NCBI GenBank assembly: GCA_003162875.1
Contig: PLUT01000229.1
Span: 513-35,631 of the forward strand
DNA: 35,119 nucleotides
Direction: 5' to 3'
Source: Granulicella sp.
GTDB lineage: Bacteria; Acidobacteriota; Terriglobia; Terriglobales; Acidobacteriaceae
The translations under genes were made by a program, and so were the position numbers. Below, one piece after another: positions 1 to 9,234 of the stretch (position 1 is its first letter; every line of letters begins with the position of its first letter). The notes beneath the pieces were generated by a model, which saw only the letters and a program-made list of their open reading frames with translations, made no database searches and had not been told where the DNA came from.

Positions 1-2
1 CG

Positions 3-194
3 GCAGCAGGAGCGACTTGCAGCGGAACCTTTACCCTTAACACCTTCGTGACGCTGACGGCAACGCCAGCATCAGGGTCGGTCTTCGGCGGGTGGTCGTC
101 CAACTGCACGGCTGTTATCGGCAATCCCAATCCCCTGGTGTGCCAGGTCCAGATGAAGAACAACGAGACGGTGGGCGCAATCTTCAACCCATAG
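3..194 (+). CDS. 3' end of a larger protein; C-terminal bacterial repeat (InlB B-repeat-like) domain, truncated by window edge
   Basis: Open frame to TAG at 192-194 reads ...CSGTFTLNTFVTLTATPASGSVFGGWSSNCTAVIGNPNPLVCQVQMKNNETVGAIFNP*, matching the VTLTATP..GSVFxGW..C pattern of divergent InlB B-repeat domains. Confidence 0.75.
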   Translation, partial: AAGATCSGTFTLNTFVTLTATPASGSVFGGWSSNCTAVIGNPNPLVCQVQMKNNETVGAIFNP

Positions 195-210
195 CTGGTA
201 GCAGAATGGA

Positions 211-513
211 TCAGCAGAGAATTGAGAGCGCGGCCTGAATTTCGGCCGCGCTTTTTCCTGCGATGCGCAGCGTCTTGCTGCGGCTGGCCGCCCCCGTAAG
301 CAGGTCGATTCGGGAGCGCGGGACGCTCAGTCGTTCGGCCAGGAAGGCGATCAGCCGGTCGTTGGCGCGGCCGTCGGTGGGCGGCGCCGTAAGTGAGATC
401 TTCAGCGCACCGTCGTGGCTGCCGGTGATGGCATTGCGCTTCGCTCCGGGATGAACACGGACGGGGAGGATACAGCCGTCGGGAGTATCGCGAATTGAGA
501 TGGCGATGGTCAT
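211..513 (-). CDS. DUF167 (YggU-like) family protein
   Basis: 100-aa ORF with RVHPGAKRNAI...LKISLTAPPTDGRANDRLIAFLAERLSV...I.LL.G..SR.K...I, typical DUF167; 4-bp overlap with upstream yggS-like gene. Confidence 0.9.
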   Translation of the reverse strand: MTIAISIRDTPDGCILPVRVHPGAKRNAITGSHDGALKISLTAPPTDGRANDRLIAFLAERLSVPRSRIDLLTGAASRSKTLRIAGKSAAEIQAALSILC

Positions 514-1259
514 TCGTCGTTGGGGCGGTTGGGCTTGGCGGCCGGGACCTGTCGTTTGCCGAAAAGCGCGGTGCCGATGCGGACGCAGCTGCTGCCCTCC
601 TCGATGGCGACGGCGAAGTCGTTGGACATTCCCATGGAGAGCCGCGTTAGCGCGGGGCAGGCGGCGAGCGAGGCATCGCGCAGGCGGCGGAGCTCGCGGA
701 AGTAGGGGCGCGCAGGCTCAGGATCCTCAGACCACGGCGGCACCGTCATCAGGCCGGCGGGGATGATGGATTCAAGCGGCGCCAGGGCAGCCAGCAGGGC
801 AGGCAGCTCCGCGGGCGAAATGCCGTGCTTGGAGTCCTCGTGGCTCAGCTTGACTTCGATCAGGACCGGGAGCTTCCTGTCGAGCGCCCGCGCGGCGGCG
901 TTCAGCCGGGTGGCGATCCTGAGCGAGTCGACTGAGTCGATGGCGTCAAATAGTTCCACGGCGCGGCTGGTCTTGTTGGATTGCAGCGGGCCGATCAGGT
1001 GCATGTGGGCAGCGTCCGGCTTGGACGGCGCTTGCCCGGCGGTGAACAGATGCTCGAGGGCGGGAAGCTTCTGCTGCCATTCCTGCACGCGGTTCTCGCC
1101 GAACAGGCGCAGGCCGGCGGCGTAGGCCTCCGCTACCGCCTCGACGGGATGCATCTTGCTGACCGCCATCAGCGCGACGTCAGCCTCTGAGCGGCCAGCG
1201 CGGCGGCAGGCATCGGCGACCTGTTCCCGAATGAGCGCGAGGTTTTGAGCCAGAGACAT
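510..1259 (-). CDS. YggS family pyridoxal-phosphate-binding protein (PLP homeostasis)
   Basis: AVSKMHPVEAVAEAYAAGLRLFGENRVQEWQQK, HLIGPLQSNK, LIEVKLSHEDSKHGI, LSMGMSNDFAVAIEEGSSCVRIGTALFG motifs. Confidence 0.95.
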   Translation of the reverse strand: MSLAQNLALIREQVADACRRAGRSEADVALMAVSKMHPVEAVAEAYAAGLRLFGENRVQEWQQKLPALEHLFTAGQAPSKPDAAHMHLIGPLQSNKTSRAVELFDAIDSVDSLRIATRLNAAARALDRKLPVLIEVKLSHEDSKHGISPAELPALLAALAPLESIIPAGLMTVPPWSEDPEPARPYFRELRRLRDASLAACPALTRLSMGMSNDFAVAIEEGSSCVRIGTALFGKRQVPAAKPNRPNDE

Positions 1260-1290
1260 CCTGGAAGCATCTTATGGGTTTTGAGGAGGA

Positions 1291-1638
1291 TTGTGGATGG
1301 GCGCGCGCGTGTGGCCGGTTGTGTTGCTGATTGGGTCGAATGCTTTTATGACCTTCGCCTGGTATGGACACCTGAAGTTCAAGGAAGTGGCACTGTGGAA
1401 GGTGATCCTGGTGAGCTGGGGGATCGCGTTCTTCGAGTATTGCCTGCAGGTGCCGGCGAACCGGATCGGCTCGCAGGCATACTCCGTGGACCAGTTGAAG
1501 GTGATCCAGGAGGTGATCACGCTGAGCGTGTTTGGCGTCTTCTCTGTGTATTACTTTGGCGACCGGCTGCACTGGAACCACGCGGCGGCAGCCGGATGCC
1601 TGGTGCTCGGCGCTTTCTTTATGTTTCACAAATTCTGA
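1291..1638 (+). CDS. DMT family protein (DUF486), small membrane protein
   Basis: 115 aa, TTG start; LLIGSNAFMTFAWYGHLKFKE...SWGIAFFEYCLQVPANRIGS typical DUF486. Confidence 0.9.
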   Translation: MWMGARVWPVVLLIGSNAFMTFAWYGHLKFKEVALWKVILVSWGIAFFEYCLQVPANRIGSQAYSVDQLKVIQEVITLSVFGVFSVYYFGDRLHWNHAAAAGCLVLGAFFMFHKF

Positions 1639-2915
1639 GGCGGCGCGGTTGGCGCGATCTGGAGCGCGTCTCCCGTGGCAGCAGTGACGGTAAGGTCGTC
1701 CGTGGTGACCTTTGCATAAGCGATGAGCAGCCCCGTCTTGCCGGAGAGGTGAACGTTCTTCAGGGTGAGGTTGAGTACGGGTGACTCGGGCAGGCCGACG
1801 ATGCTGCCGTCATTGCCGCTGTTGGTTGCGGTGACGTTTTCGATGGTAATGTCGTGGAACATCGGGGTGAGCCGAGTGACCGGCATGGCAGGAACCTCGG
1901 CCATGGTCCCGGCCCTGGGGTAGTACTCGGTGATGAGGATCGGGTTCTTGACGCCGTCCATGGTGATGTCCTTGTAGACGATGTTGCTGACGTCCGCACC
2001 GCGGTCGCGGTTCGCCTTGATGCGAATGCCATTGTCGGTGCCGGTAAACTTCACTCGCTCCACGCGGATGTTCTGCGCGCCCCCGGCTATTTCGCTGCCG
2101 ATCGACACCCCGTGCCCATGTTCAAAGGTGCAGTCGGTGATAGTAATGTTCTTGCTGGGCTCGTCCCCTCCCGGAGAGTTGGCCAGCCCGCTCTTGATTG
2201 CCACATCGTCGTCGCCCGTGTCCGCGTAGACATGATCGATGACGACGTTGCTGGAGCTGAACGGATCGATCGCATCGGTATTCGGCGAAGGCAGCGTGGC
2301 CGTGACACGGATGTTCCTTATCACCACATCGTCCGAGTAGTAGGGCACAACCTGCCAGAAAGGCGAGTTCCTCACGGTCACTCCGGTGAGCGAGACATGC
2401 TTGCAGTGGTCGAAGACCACCAGGCGCGGCCGCGCTGCCTGGCCTGCTGCTATGCCGGAGCCCGGCACGTTGGCTCCATTGTTCAAGTTTACGGGAGCCC
2501 CGGAGGGGGGTGCATCGCGCATCGCATGCCACCATGATTCACCGTTGCCGTCGATCACGCCTTCGCCGGCGATCGACACGTTCTGCGCGTTCACCGCGCT
2601 CACCAGCGCCTGGTGTCCATCCTGGCGAAACTCCTGTATCACCGGGTAATCCTGGTGGTCCGGCGAACCGAGCAGGATCGCGTCCTTCTTCAACTCAAGC
2701 GTCATGTTGCTCTTCAGCAGGATCGGAGCGCTCAGGTAGGTGCCCGCATCCAGCACCACCGTACCTCCGCCCTTGCCCGCCGAGCAGTCATCGATCGCCT
2801 TCTGGATCGCCGCCGTGTCCTTGGTCGTGCCGTCGCCCTTGGCGCCATACTTCTTCGCGCCGCACACCTTGGCCGCCGCCATCGCAATCCATCGCACACA
2901 GCCAGCCATCTTCAT
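1626..2915 (-). CDS. Glycoside hydrolase family 28 (polygalacturonase-like), likely start at 2915
   Basis: ORF track 1626..2978; internal ATG at 2915 (MKMAGC...). Right-handed beta-helix with GH28 motifs NTDAIDPFSSSNV, DTGDDDVAIKSG, GHGVSIGSE, IRIKANRDRGADVSN. Confidence 0.92.
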   Translation of the reverse strand: MKMAGCVRWIAMAAAKVCGAKKYGAKGDGTTKDTAAIQKAIDDCSAGKGGGTVVLDAGTYLSAPILLKSNMTLELKKDAILLGSPDHQDYPVIQEFRQDGHQALVSAVNAQNVSIAGEGVIDGNGESWWHAMRDAPPSGAPVNLNNGANVPGSGIAAGQAARPRLVVFDHCKHVSLTGVTVRNSPFWQVVPYYSDDVVIRNIRVTATLPSPNTDAIDPFSSSNVVIDHVYADTGDDDVAIKSGLANSPGGDEPSKNITITDCTFEHGHGVSIGSEIAGGAQNIRVERVKFTGTDNGIRIKANRDRGADVSNIVYKDITMDGVKNPILITEYYPRAGTMAEVPAMPVTRLTPMFHDITIENVTATNSGNDGSIVGLPESPVLNLTLKNVHLSGKTGLLIAYAKVTTDDLTVTAATGDALQIAPTAPPQNL

Positions 2916-3045
2916 CGCATCTCCTCGCGTGCAAGCGCACTCGCCGCATCTTACCCCTATCGTCCTGCCACCCGCCACATGCGCGCATCGAAGTGTCTTT
3001 CAGCCGCCGGAGTTTTTGCGGCTAGACTAGTTCGAGAGGAACAGA

Positions 3046-4986
3046 ATGACAATTTTGCAGAAAGTCGCCGCCGGCTTGCTGGCATTTGCGGCGACGGCAG
3101 CAGTGGCGCAGAGTTCGCTGGCGCGGGAGATCAAGCTGAGTGTGGATCTGACCGACGCCCCGAAGAAGTTGATCCACGCTACCGAGACGATGGCAGTTGT
3201 GCCCGGACCGCTCACCCTGGTCTATCCCGAGTGGATCCCCGGCGAACACGGACCAACCGGGCCGATTGACAACATGGCAGGCTTTGTCGTCGCCGCCAGC
3301 GGCGCTAATGGACAACCCTGCACCACGGCGAGCGATGCCGCGGTGAAGTGGGAGCGGGACAAGGTGGACATGTACGCGTTCCACCTGACCGTACCGGCAA
3401 ACTGCACATCCCTTTCCATGAAGGTGGACTTCCTGGCCACGGACGCGCCTGTCGGATTCTCGGCCGGGGCCTCGACCAACGAGAACCTGGCCATCCTGAG
3501 CTGGAACACGGTGGTGCTGTATCCGGAGGGAATGAATGCGGCCGATGTGAGGGTGACTCCTTCGGTCACGCTGCCGTCGGCCTGGCAATTCGGCACCGCA
3601 CTCGAACGGATCGATACTCCGGCCGGAGCGGCTCAAACCTACACCGTTTCGTTCCAGCCGGTGAGTTTGGAGACGCTGGTGGATTCGCCGGTGCTGGCGG
3701 GCAAATACTTCAAGGAGATCGAACTGGCGCCCGAGGTCACGCCAAAGCACTTCCTGGACCTGGTGGCGGACGGCCCCGAAGACCTCAACCTCCCGCCCGA
3801 CCGCGTGGAGAACTTCAGCCGGTTGGTGCGCGAGGCGGGCGCGCTGTACCAGAGCAGGCACTACCGCGAATATCACTTCCTGGTGACGCTGAGCGATTCG
3901 GTTGCCCACTTTGGCCTGGAGCATCACGAGTCAAGCGACGACCGGGTCGCCGCCAGGACCTTTATTGAGAACGACCGCTTCGTGCTGTCCGGACACCTGC
4001 TGCCGCATGAGTTCACGCACAGCTGGAACGGCAAGTACAGGCGACCGGCGGGCCTTGCGACCAGTAACTACCAGCAGCCGATGAAAGGCGACCTGCTGTG
4101 GGTGTACGAAGGACTGACAGAATACCTCGGCGATGTGCTGGCTGTGCGTTCCGGCATTTGGACGCCGGAGCAGTACCGCGGGAGGCTGGCCGAGAAGGCG
4201 GCGCAGTTCGACAACTGGCCCGGCCGTACCTGGCGCGACCTGCAGGATACCGCCACCATGGCGCAGGTGCTCTATGGAGCGGGCGGAGGCTGGGACAACT
4301 GGCGGCGCTACACCGACTTCTATGACGAGGGTGAGCTAGTGTGGCTCGATGTCGACACCACGATTCGCAAGATGACGAACGGTAAGAAGAGCCTGGACGA
4401 CTTCCTCGCGAAGTTCGAGGGGCTGGGTGGAAATACCGGCCCCACGGTCGTTCCGTACACGTTTGACGATGTTGTTGCCGGCCTGAATACAGTCGTGCCC
4501 AACGACTGGGCAGCGTTTCTGCGGCAGCGCCTGGATACGAACCAGGCCCGCGCTCCCCTGGGCGGAATAGAGAACGGCGGTTACAAGCTGACCTACGCGC
4601 CGCGGCCGAGCCCCTGGAGCGAGATGGAAAATACCCTGACCGGCACGGCGGACTTCTGGTTTTCGCTCGGGCTGCAGGTGGAGACAGCGGGCGCGATCGA
4701 CGATGTGCTGAAGGACGGGCCGGCGGACAAGGCCGGCCTTGGGCCGGGCATGAGGCTGGTTGCTGTGAATGGGCGCGTGTTTACGCCGGCGCTGCTGCGC
4801 GCGGCAATCTACGACGCCGAAGGAACCGGGCCTGAGGTGGAACTGATCGTCGAGAACGCCGGCTACTATAAGGTGCTGAAGGTGGACGACCACGGCGGCG
4901 AGCGCTACCCGGTCCTACAGCGAGTGGCCGGCGCTCCCGACCTGCTGGACGACATTCTTGCGCCGATGTTGACGCAATCGCGATGA
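3046..4986 (+). CDS. M61 family metallopeptidase (glycyl-aminopeptidase-like) with C-terminal PDZ domain, secreted
   Basis: N-terminal signal-like segment; HEFTHSWNGKYRRPAGL zinc motif, LLWVYEGLTEYLGDVLAVRSG; C-terminal VLKDGPADKAGLGPGMRLVAVNG PDZ. Confidence 0.93.
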   Translation: MTILQKVAAGLLAFAATAAVAQSSLAREIKLSVDLTDAPKKLIHATETMAVVPGPLTLVYPEWIPGEHGPTGPIDNMAGFVVAASGANGQPCTTASDAAVKWERDKVDMYAFHLTVPANCTSLSMKVDFLATDAPVGFSAGASTNENLAILSWNTVVLYPEGMNAADVRVTPSVTLPSAWQFGTALERIDTPAGAAQTYTVSFQPVSLETLVDSPVLAGKYFKEIELAPEVTPKHFLDLVADGPEDLNLPPDRVENFSRLVREAGALYQSRHYREYHFLVTLSDSVAHFGLEHHESSDDRVAARTFIENDRFVLSGHLLPHEFTHSWNGKYRRPAGLATSNYQQPMKGDLLWVYEGLTEYLGDVLAVRSGIWTPEQYRGRLAEKAAQFDNWPGRTWRDLQDTATMAQVLYGAGGGWDNWRRYTDFYDEGELVWLDVDTTIRKMTNGKKSLDDFLAKFEGLGGNTGPTVVPYTFDDVVAGLNTVVPNDWAAFLRQRLDTNQARAPLGGIENGGYKLTYAPRPSPWSEMENTLTGTADFWFSLGLQVETAGAIDDVLKDGPADKAGLGPGMRLVAVNGRVFTPALLRAAIYDAEGTGPEVELIVENAGYYKVLKVDDHGGERYPVLQRVAGAPDLLDDILAPMLTQSR

Positions 4987-5036
4987 GCCTGCCAGGGCAA
5001 GCGGTTGCCGATGGCGGTCAGCGGTGGATCTCTAGA

Positions 5037-6668
5037 TCAATTGAGGTTCGATTCGAACACTGTAAAGCGGCGCTCCAACTCCCACTGCTGGGCCGCCTTT
5101 TCACTCGACTTCAACAGCTCCAGGCAGCCTGCGCCAGGAGATTTCGCACCCGGCGTCTGGCCTGCGCACGCCGATTTGACCTGGGTGAAATCGTCCGGCT
5201 TCTGCCACAGGCTCTGACCGGGAAGAAAACTGTGCTCAATCGACGTCCTCGCCATCGACTTCAGATCGAGATACCCCAAGCCATATTCCATCGCCGCGCG
5301 CACATACTCGTGGGTCAGGTCGATGCGCGAAACGCCCTCATCGTCGGTGGAGAGCGCAACCGGCACATGCGCTTCAAGATACTCCGGCAATGGGTGATAT
5401 GGAGGCTTGATGCCGAGGATGACGGCGTTTGAGGTGAGGTTGATCTCCACCATCACATGCTTTTCGGCCATCTCCTTCAGCAGGGCGTGCGGATCGGTCT
5501 CGTACATCACATCGACGCCATGCCCGATGCGCTCGGCGTGGCCCAGCTCGATCGCTTCACGGATGTGGAAGGTGAGGTCCACGGGTGGAACGGAACCGGG
5601 AGCGAGCTCGCCCGCGTGCAGCGTAATGTGGACTCGCGGATAGAGGCTGTGGCAGTAGTCGACGATCCGCATACCGAGGTGGTATTCGACCAGCGAGCCG
5701 TGCCAGTCTTCGGCGCGCAGGTAGTTGATCGCGACAACTCGCGGCTCGCTCGCGGCCAGGGCGAAGCCAAGCAGCGTCTGCGCGAAGATCTGCGCAGGTG
5801 TGAAGTCGCGCAGGACGCCGTCGATCCATCGAACCTGCACGCTGCAACCGGGCTGAGCCTGGGGTGTGCCGCAATGCTCGATGGCGTTGCGCTGGGCCTC
5901 GATCTGATCCAAGCTCTTGCTCGCCTGTGCGACAGCCGCGTCGATGGCCGACTGAGGTATCTCTGCGCGGGCCGCGGCGAAGTTGGCGGGGGCGCTGAGG
6001 CCGGTGTGCAGGCTGGGCGCCAGGGCAAGAGCCGCACCCAGGGTGGGTGAATCCATAATTTCGAGGTACTGTTCGTTCTGGTGTGCAGCCCGGGTAACCA
6101 CCTCGTCGAGCCACTCGCCTTTGTGGACCGAGTCGCTGTTAAAGCGAAGGAAGGTCGCGAAGAACTGGTCGTGTGCGCTGAACCCGGACGTGGGGACGAA
6201 GTCGCGCATGGAGATGGCGTCGACGATCTTGTTGTAGAGCGCCTGGTCGGTAAGGGCAGCAGCGGCGGGAAACTGTCCTGCGGCGCATGACGGATTGGAA
6301 CCCTTACCGGGGACGAGGGTGAGAGAAGCCGAGTCGAAGCAAAGGCGATCGGCAACAGCTTCGTCGACAAGGGTCTCCGCGTAGACGGCTCCGGAGAGGT
6401 GCATATGCAGGTCGGCGCCTTTGGGCATCTTCTCAAGAAGGGCTTGGAGCGCGAGCGCATTCGCCTTGTCCGCCTTCGCCGCCTCGAACGCTCGCACTGC
6501 CCGCGCCTCGCCTGGTGTCCGCCGGTCCTGTCGCAGGGAGCGGGTTGCGGGTGCACGCTGCGCGATCGCCGGCGCGATCGCGCCTGCGCCCAGCAGAATG
6601 CAGAGCGCCAGACGCGTGACATTCCGCGACGATAACCCTTGCGCGGCAAAGCGAACTATCAATGACAT
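5037..6668 (-). CDS. Adenosine deaminase family (ADGF-like) protein, secreted; likely start at 6668
   Basis: ORF 5037..6929; internal ATG at 6668 gives MSLIVRFAAQ... signal-like start. KGADLHMHLSGAVY, ITLHAGELAP, ERIGHGVDVMYE, VALSTDDEGVSRIDLTHEY metal/catalytic motifs. Confidence 0.9.
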   Translation of the reverse strand: MSLIVRFAAQGLSSRNVTRLALCILLGAGAIAPAIAQRAPATRSLRQDRRTPGEARAVRAFEAAKADKANALALQALLEKMPKGADLHMHLSGAVYAETLVDEAVADRLCFDSASLTLVPGKGSNPSCAAGQFPAAAALTDQALYNKIVDAISMRDFVPTSGFSAHDQFFATFLRFNSDSVHKGEWLDEVVTRAAHQNEQYLEIMDSPTLGAALALAPSLHTGLSAPANFAAARAEIPQSAIDAAVAQASKSLDQIEAQRNAIEHCGTPQAQPGCSVQVRWIDGVLRDFTPAQIFAQTLLGFALAASEPRVVAINYLRAEDWHGSLVEYHLGMRIVDYCHSLYPRVHITLHAGELAPGSVPPVDLTFHIREAIELGHAERIGHGVDVMYETDPHALLKEMAEKHVMVEINLTSNAVILGIKPPYHPLPEYLEAHVPVALSTDDEGVSRIDLTHEYVRAAMEYGLGYLDLKSMARTSIEHSFLPGQSLWQKPDDFTQVKSACAGQTPGAKSPGAGCLELLKSSEKAAQQWELERRFTVFESNLN

Positions 6669-7062
6669 GCTGGCGCCTCTCAACCTGCAAAGGAATATAG
6701 ACAACCAGCATAGCGCGAGGCTGCCGCGCCGGCACGGACCGTCGCGCCAACTTGCTTCAGCCCGCCGGCGACCCCGCCATCCGCAGAGTTGTTGCCAGGC
6801 AAATGTGGCCTGAAGCCTGGCTTGCCCGCTGCCCGCACCCGGCTTTGCGGTTGCGCGCCGCGTTGCTATACTTGTGGGGACGCTTGGATCGGCGGTTTCG
6901 CCTCTGGATTGCTTCTCAGTAGATAACATCTGCCCCGGAAGCCGTGCGGTACGACGATGTTGACTTTCGCGGTCAGGTTGACCGAAAGAGGGGCAACCGG
7001 CGAATCCTTGCGATCGCGCTCGGGCTACACTTGGCTGTCCCGAACCAGGCGTTTCATGCCAA

Positions 7063-7137
7063 GGCCAGATAGCTCAGTGGTAGAGCGCGGCCCTGAAAAG
7101 GCCGGCGTCGGCGGTTCGATCCCGTCTCTGGCCACCA
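7063..7137 (+). tRNA. tRNA-Phe (anticodon GAA)
   Basis: GGCCAGA...TCTGGCC acceptor stem, AGCTCAGTGGTAGAGC D-arm, CGGCC-CTGAAAA-GGCCG anticodon arm (GAA), GGTTCGATCCC T-arm, encoded ACCA 3' end. Confidence 0.96.
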
Positions 7138-7196
7138 TCTTAGATTCATAAACTTGCAGCCACTTTAAGAAAACTGCAAGAGGTTTGCAAGAGAGA

Positions 7197-7369
7197 AGTA
7201 CTAAGCTGTCGACGGGGACCAAAGAGCTGTGGGCTCCCGACATCTCGCATGTGAATCACGAAGCTGATCGTCTTCCACGCGTATGACGCGGAGACCGGAA
7301 GGCCCGCCCTGCAGCTCTCGACGATCGACTGGACGGGCGGCTGGCCTCATGCCGGGCTGGAGGAATAGG
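7197..7369 (+). pseudogene. Decayed GH43 (arabinanase-like) gene fragment with internal deletion/frame change
   Basis: One frame (7200-7259) reads TKLSTGTKELWAPDISHVN (GH43 WAPD motif region); another (7261-7369) reads KLIVFHAYDAETGRPALQLSTIDWTGGWPHAGLEE* (GH43 C-terminal strand), aligning by eye with the C-terminus of the adjacent intact GH43 (LVYHYYDGNAGGTPTLGINRLGFTSDGWPYVE). Confidence 0.75.
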
Positions 7370-7377
7370 CCGCGTCT

Positions 7378-9054
7378 CTATTCCACATAAGGCCATCCGT
7401 CGGACGTGAAGCCGAGACGGTTGATGCCCAGGGTCGGCGTTCCTCCAGCGTTGCCGTCGTAGTAGTGATAGACGAGGGTGGGAGTTGCGACTCCATTGAC
7501 GGTGTCGGTGAAGACGCTTTGCCCACCGGGGCCGACGATGTTGCTGTGCGTACTCAGCAGGATGGTTCCGCCGCCATTGGTCAGAGCCAAATCGCCACGA
7601 TCCATGTATGGTCCTGTTGGGCTGGTCGCGCGGCCCACGATGATGCGGTAGGGGCTTGTGGCGCTGCAGCAGGCGTTGATGGGTGCGAAATAGTAGTAGT
7701 ACTGTGTGCCATTGACGACGTACGGGTAGATGAAGGAACCTTCTTCGCCGGCGGCGCGGTAGGAGATCACGGGTGGGTTGGAGACCGGGGACAGCGGCAG
7801 ACCCGTCGATGGGCTGAGCTGAATTAGGTGAATGCCATCGCTCCACGATCCGAAGGACAGCCACCATTTTCCACTGGCGTCGACAAAGGGCGCCGGATCG
7901 ATCGCGTTCCAGGTGGTCGTCGACACGAAGTTCCATCGGTTGCCGCTGGATGGGGGTGCTGTCGTCGCGCCGGTCCAGGACGAAACGACATAGCCGTCGT
8001 CCGTCCAGGGTCCATACGGAGTGGCGCTGGTCGCGAGTCCGATGACTGCCTCGGCCCCGGTCGAAGGCTCATAGGGGATCGAATAATACTGGTAATATGT
8101 GCCGTTGGCGTACAGCAGACTGGGGGCCCACACGTCCACATTTTGGCCGGCGTTGTCCGAGGGTGGCGTCTGCAGACCGGACCACGAGGCAAAGTCCGGG
8201 CCGATGATCGGGCAGCGAGAATCCTGGGTAAGCCAGGAGGTTCCCTGCGAGGCGTTACAGGCTCCGTAAGCGGAGCTGGAAGTTGTGTAAGTAAACGTAT
8301 TCAGGTCGGTGGAGTACGCCAGCGTCTGGTGGGTCCCATAAAGCCAATACGTTCCATTCGGATCCTTCAACATGTAGGGGTCGTGCACGTAGATGCCCGT
8401 GCCGGTGACAACCCGTGGCGCGGCATAAGCCGGTGTCATCGAAACAGCGAGCGTCCATTCCTGGCAACTGCACCCGGTGCCGGTGGTCGCCCGCGCTCCC
8501 TGGTCAATGACGGCGGAGGATGTCGTGCCGGAGCCACTGTCCTCGAGATAAAGGCTGCTGTTCGCGTTCTGGATCAGATAGTTCCCATCCTTGAGCAGGT
8601 AGAACTCCCACAGATGGTCGTTGGTTCCGTTGTCGGCCCACTGCAGCGCCAGCGCTCCGGCTGCGGTCGAAGCATTGGCTATGCCCATGACCTGGTGGGT
8701 GAGCAGATTTTCCACATTGTATTGGAGTTGCGAGCTGCCCATAGGCATCGCATGCCACTGATCGTCGGTGGTGGCCGCTCCCGCATTCGCCTCCTGCGCC
8801 AGCGCGGTGCCGGCGGTCTGGCTCTGTCCGGCGATGCCCAGCACAAGACTGCTGCTCGCATTCGTGAGTGTGAAGGAATAGGTGTCGCTGACGGAGGTGA
8901 GGGTTCCGTTATCAGGGCCGCTCGGGTTGACAGGCGAGCCGCCGGACCCTGCGCTCCCGCTTGAGCCTCCACACCCCGCCAGGACCGCGGTTGCTGACAG
9001 GAGGAGAACGACACCGGCACGCAGCGCTATCGAATACGTTCGTCCTGAATACAT
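7378..9054 (-). CDS. Lipoprotein with Ricin-type beta-trefoil-like domain plus GH43 (arabinan endo-1,5-alpha-L-arabinosidase-like); likely start at 9054
   Basis: ORF 7378..9165; ATG at 9054 gives MYSGRTYSIALRAGVVLLLSATAVLAGCGGSSG (lipobox LAGC). YSFTLTNASSSLVLGIAG...DDQWHAMP and LWEFYLLKDGNYLIQNANSSLYLE ricin-like repeats; YVHDPYMLKDPNGTYWLYGTH, DVWAPSLLYANGTYYQYYSIP, IDPAPFVDASGKWWLSFGSW GH43 motifs. Confidence 0.93.
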   Translation of the reverse strand: MYSGRTYSIALRAGVVLLLSATAVLAGCGGSSGSAGSGGSPVNPSGPDNGTLTSVSDTYSFTLTNASSSLVLGIAGQSQTAGTALAQEANAGAATTDDQWHAMPMGSSQLQYNVENLLTHQVMGIANASTAAGALALQWADNGTNDHLWEFYLLKDGNYLIQNANSSLYLEDSGSGTTSSAVIDQGARATTGTGCSCQEWTLAVSMTPAYAAPRVVTGTGIYVHDPYMLKDPNGTYWLYGTHQTLAYSTDLNTFTYTTSSSAYGACNASQGTSWLTQDSRCPIIGPDFASWSGLQTPPSDNAGQNVDVWAPSLLYANGTYYQYYSIPYEPSTGAEAVIGLATSATPYGPWTDDGYVVSSWTGATTAPPSSGNRWNFVSTTTWNAIDPAPFVDASGKWWLSFGSWSDGIHLIQLSPSTGLPLSPVSNPPVISYRAAGEEGSFIYPYVVNGTQYYYYFAPINACCSATSPYRIIVGRATSPTGPYMDRGDLALTNGGGTILLSTHSNIVGPGGQSVFTDTVNGVATPTLVYHYYDGNAGGTPTLGINRLGFTSDGWPYVE

Positions 9055-9131
9055 ATAGTCCCCTTGACCTCTGGCGCAGTTTATCGGGCTGGCTGCGAAG
9101 CATGCCTGAAGCGCAGGCATACGGCATCCGA

Positions 9132-9143
9132 GAAAACGTTTAC
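9132..9143 (-). promoter_or_regulatory. Putative LacI-family operator (GTAAACGTTTTC on minus strand)
   Basis: gaaaacgtttac on plus strand, about 80 bp upstream of the GH43 ATG at 9054; identical 12-mer at 23370 and 27301. Confidence 0.7.
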
Positions 9144-9234
9144 TGCACAACCGTATAAGATACATTCCGTCGCATATTGGTTTGTCAAAAAAATGAAAAT
9201 TACTCCGCCCCGACGGACCTTCTTCTGTGCTTCG

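Noticed and set aside
1830-1842. gtgacgttttc operator-like string
   Set aside because: Inside the GH28 coding region, mismatched at the left arm, outside the apparent regulon.
3348-3968. Overlapping alternative-frame ORFs inside M61, TonB, cytochrome and GH genes
   Set aside because: High-GC frame-shifted ORFs rich in R/G/P/A without domain features; the long in-frame gene explains each region.
6957-6992. Hairpin-like ctttcgcggtca...tgaccgaaag upstream of the tRNA
   Set aside because: Imperfect stem with a bulge, no neighbouring context to assign function; not strong enough to report.
7153-7180. cttgcag...ctgcaag inverted repeat just after tRNA-Phe as an att site or terminator
   Set aside because: Only 7 bp with a 14-nt loop; no repeat of the tRNA 3' end found within the window.
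7025-7243. ORF reading MVARDGIEPPTPAFSGPRSTTELSGL across the tRNA
   Set aside because: This peptide is the well-known artefact of translating a tRNA gene antisense; the tRNA-Phe explains the sequence.
8291-8302. gtaaacgtattc, one mismatch from the operator 12-mer
   Set aside because: Lies inside the GH43 coding sequence (reverse-strand codons for LNTFTY). Could be an auxiliary operator but coding constraint and chance suffice.
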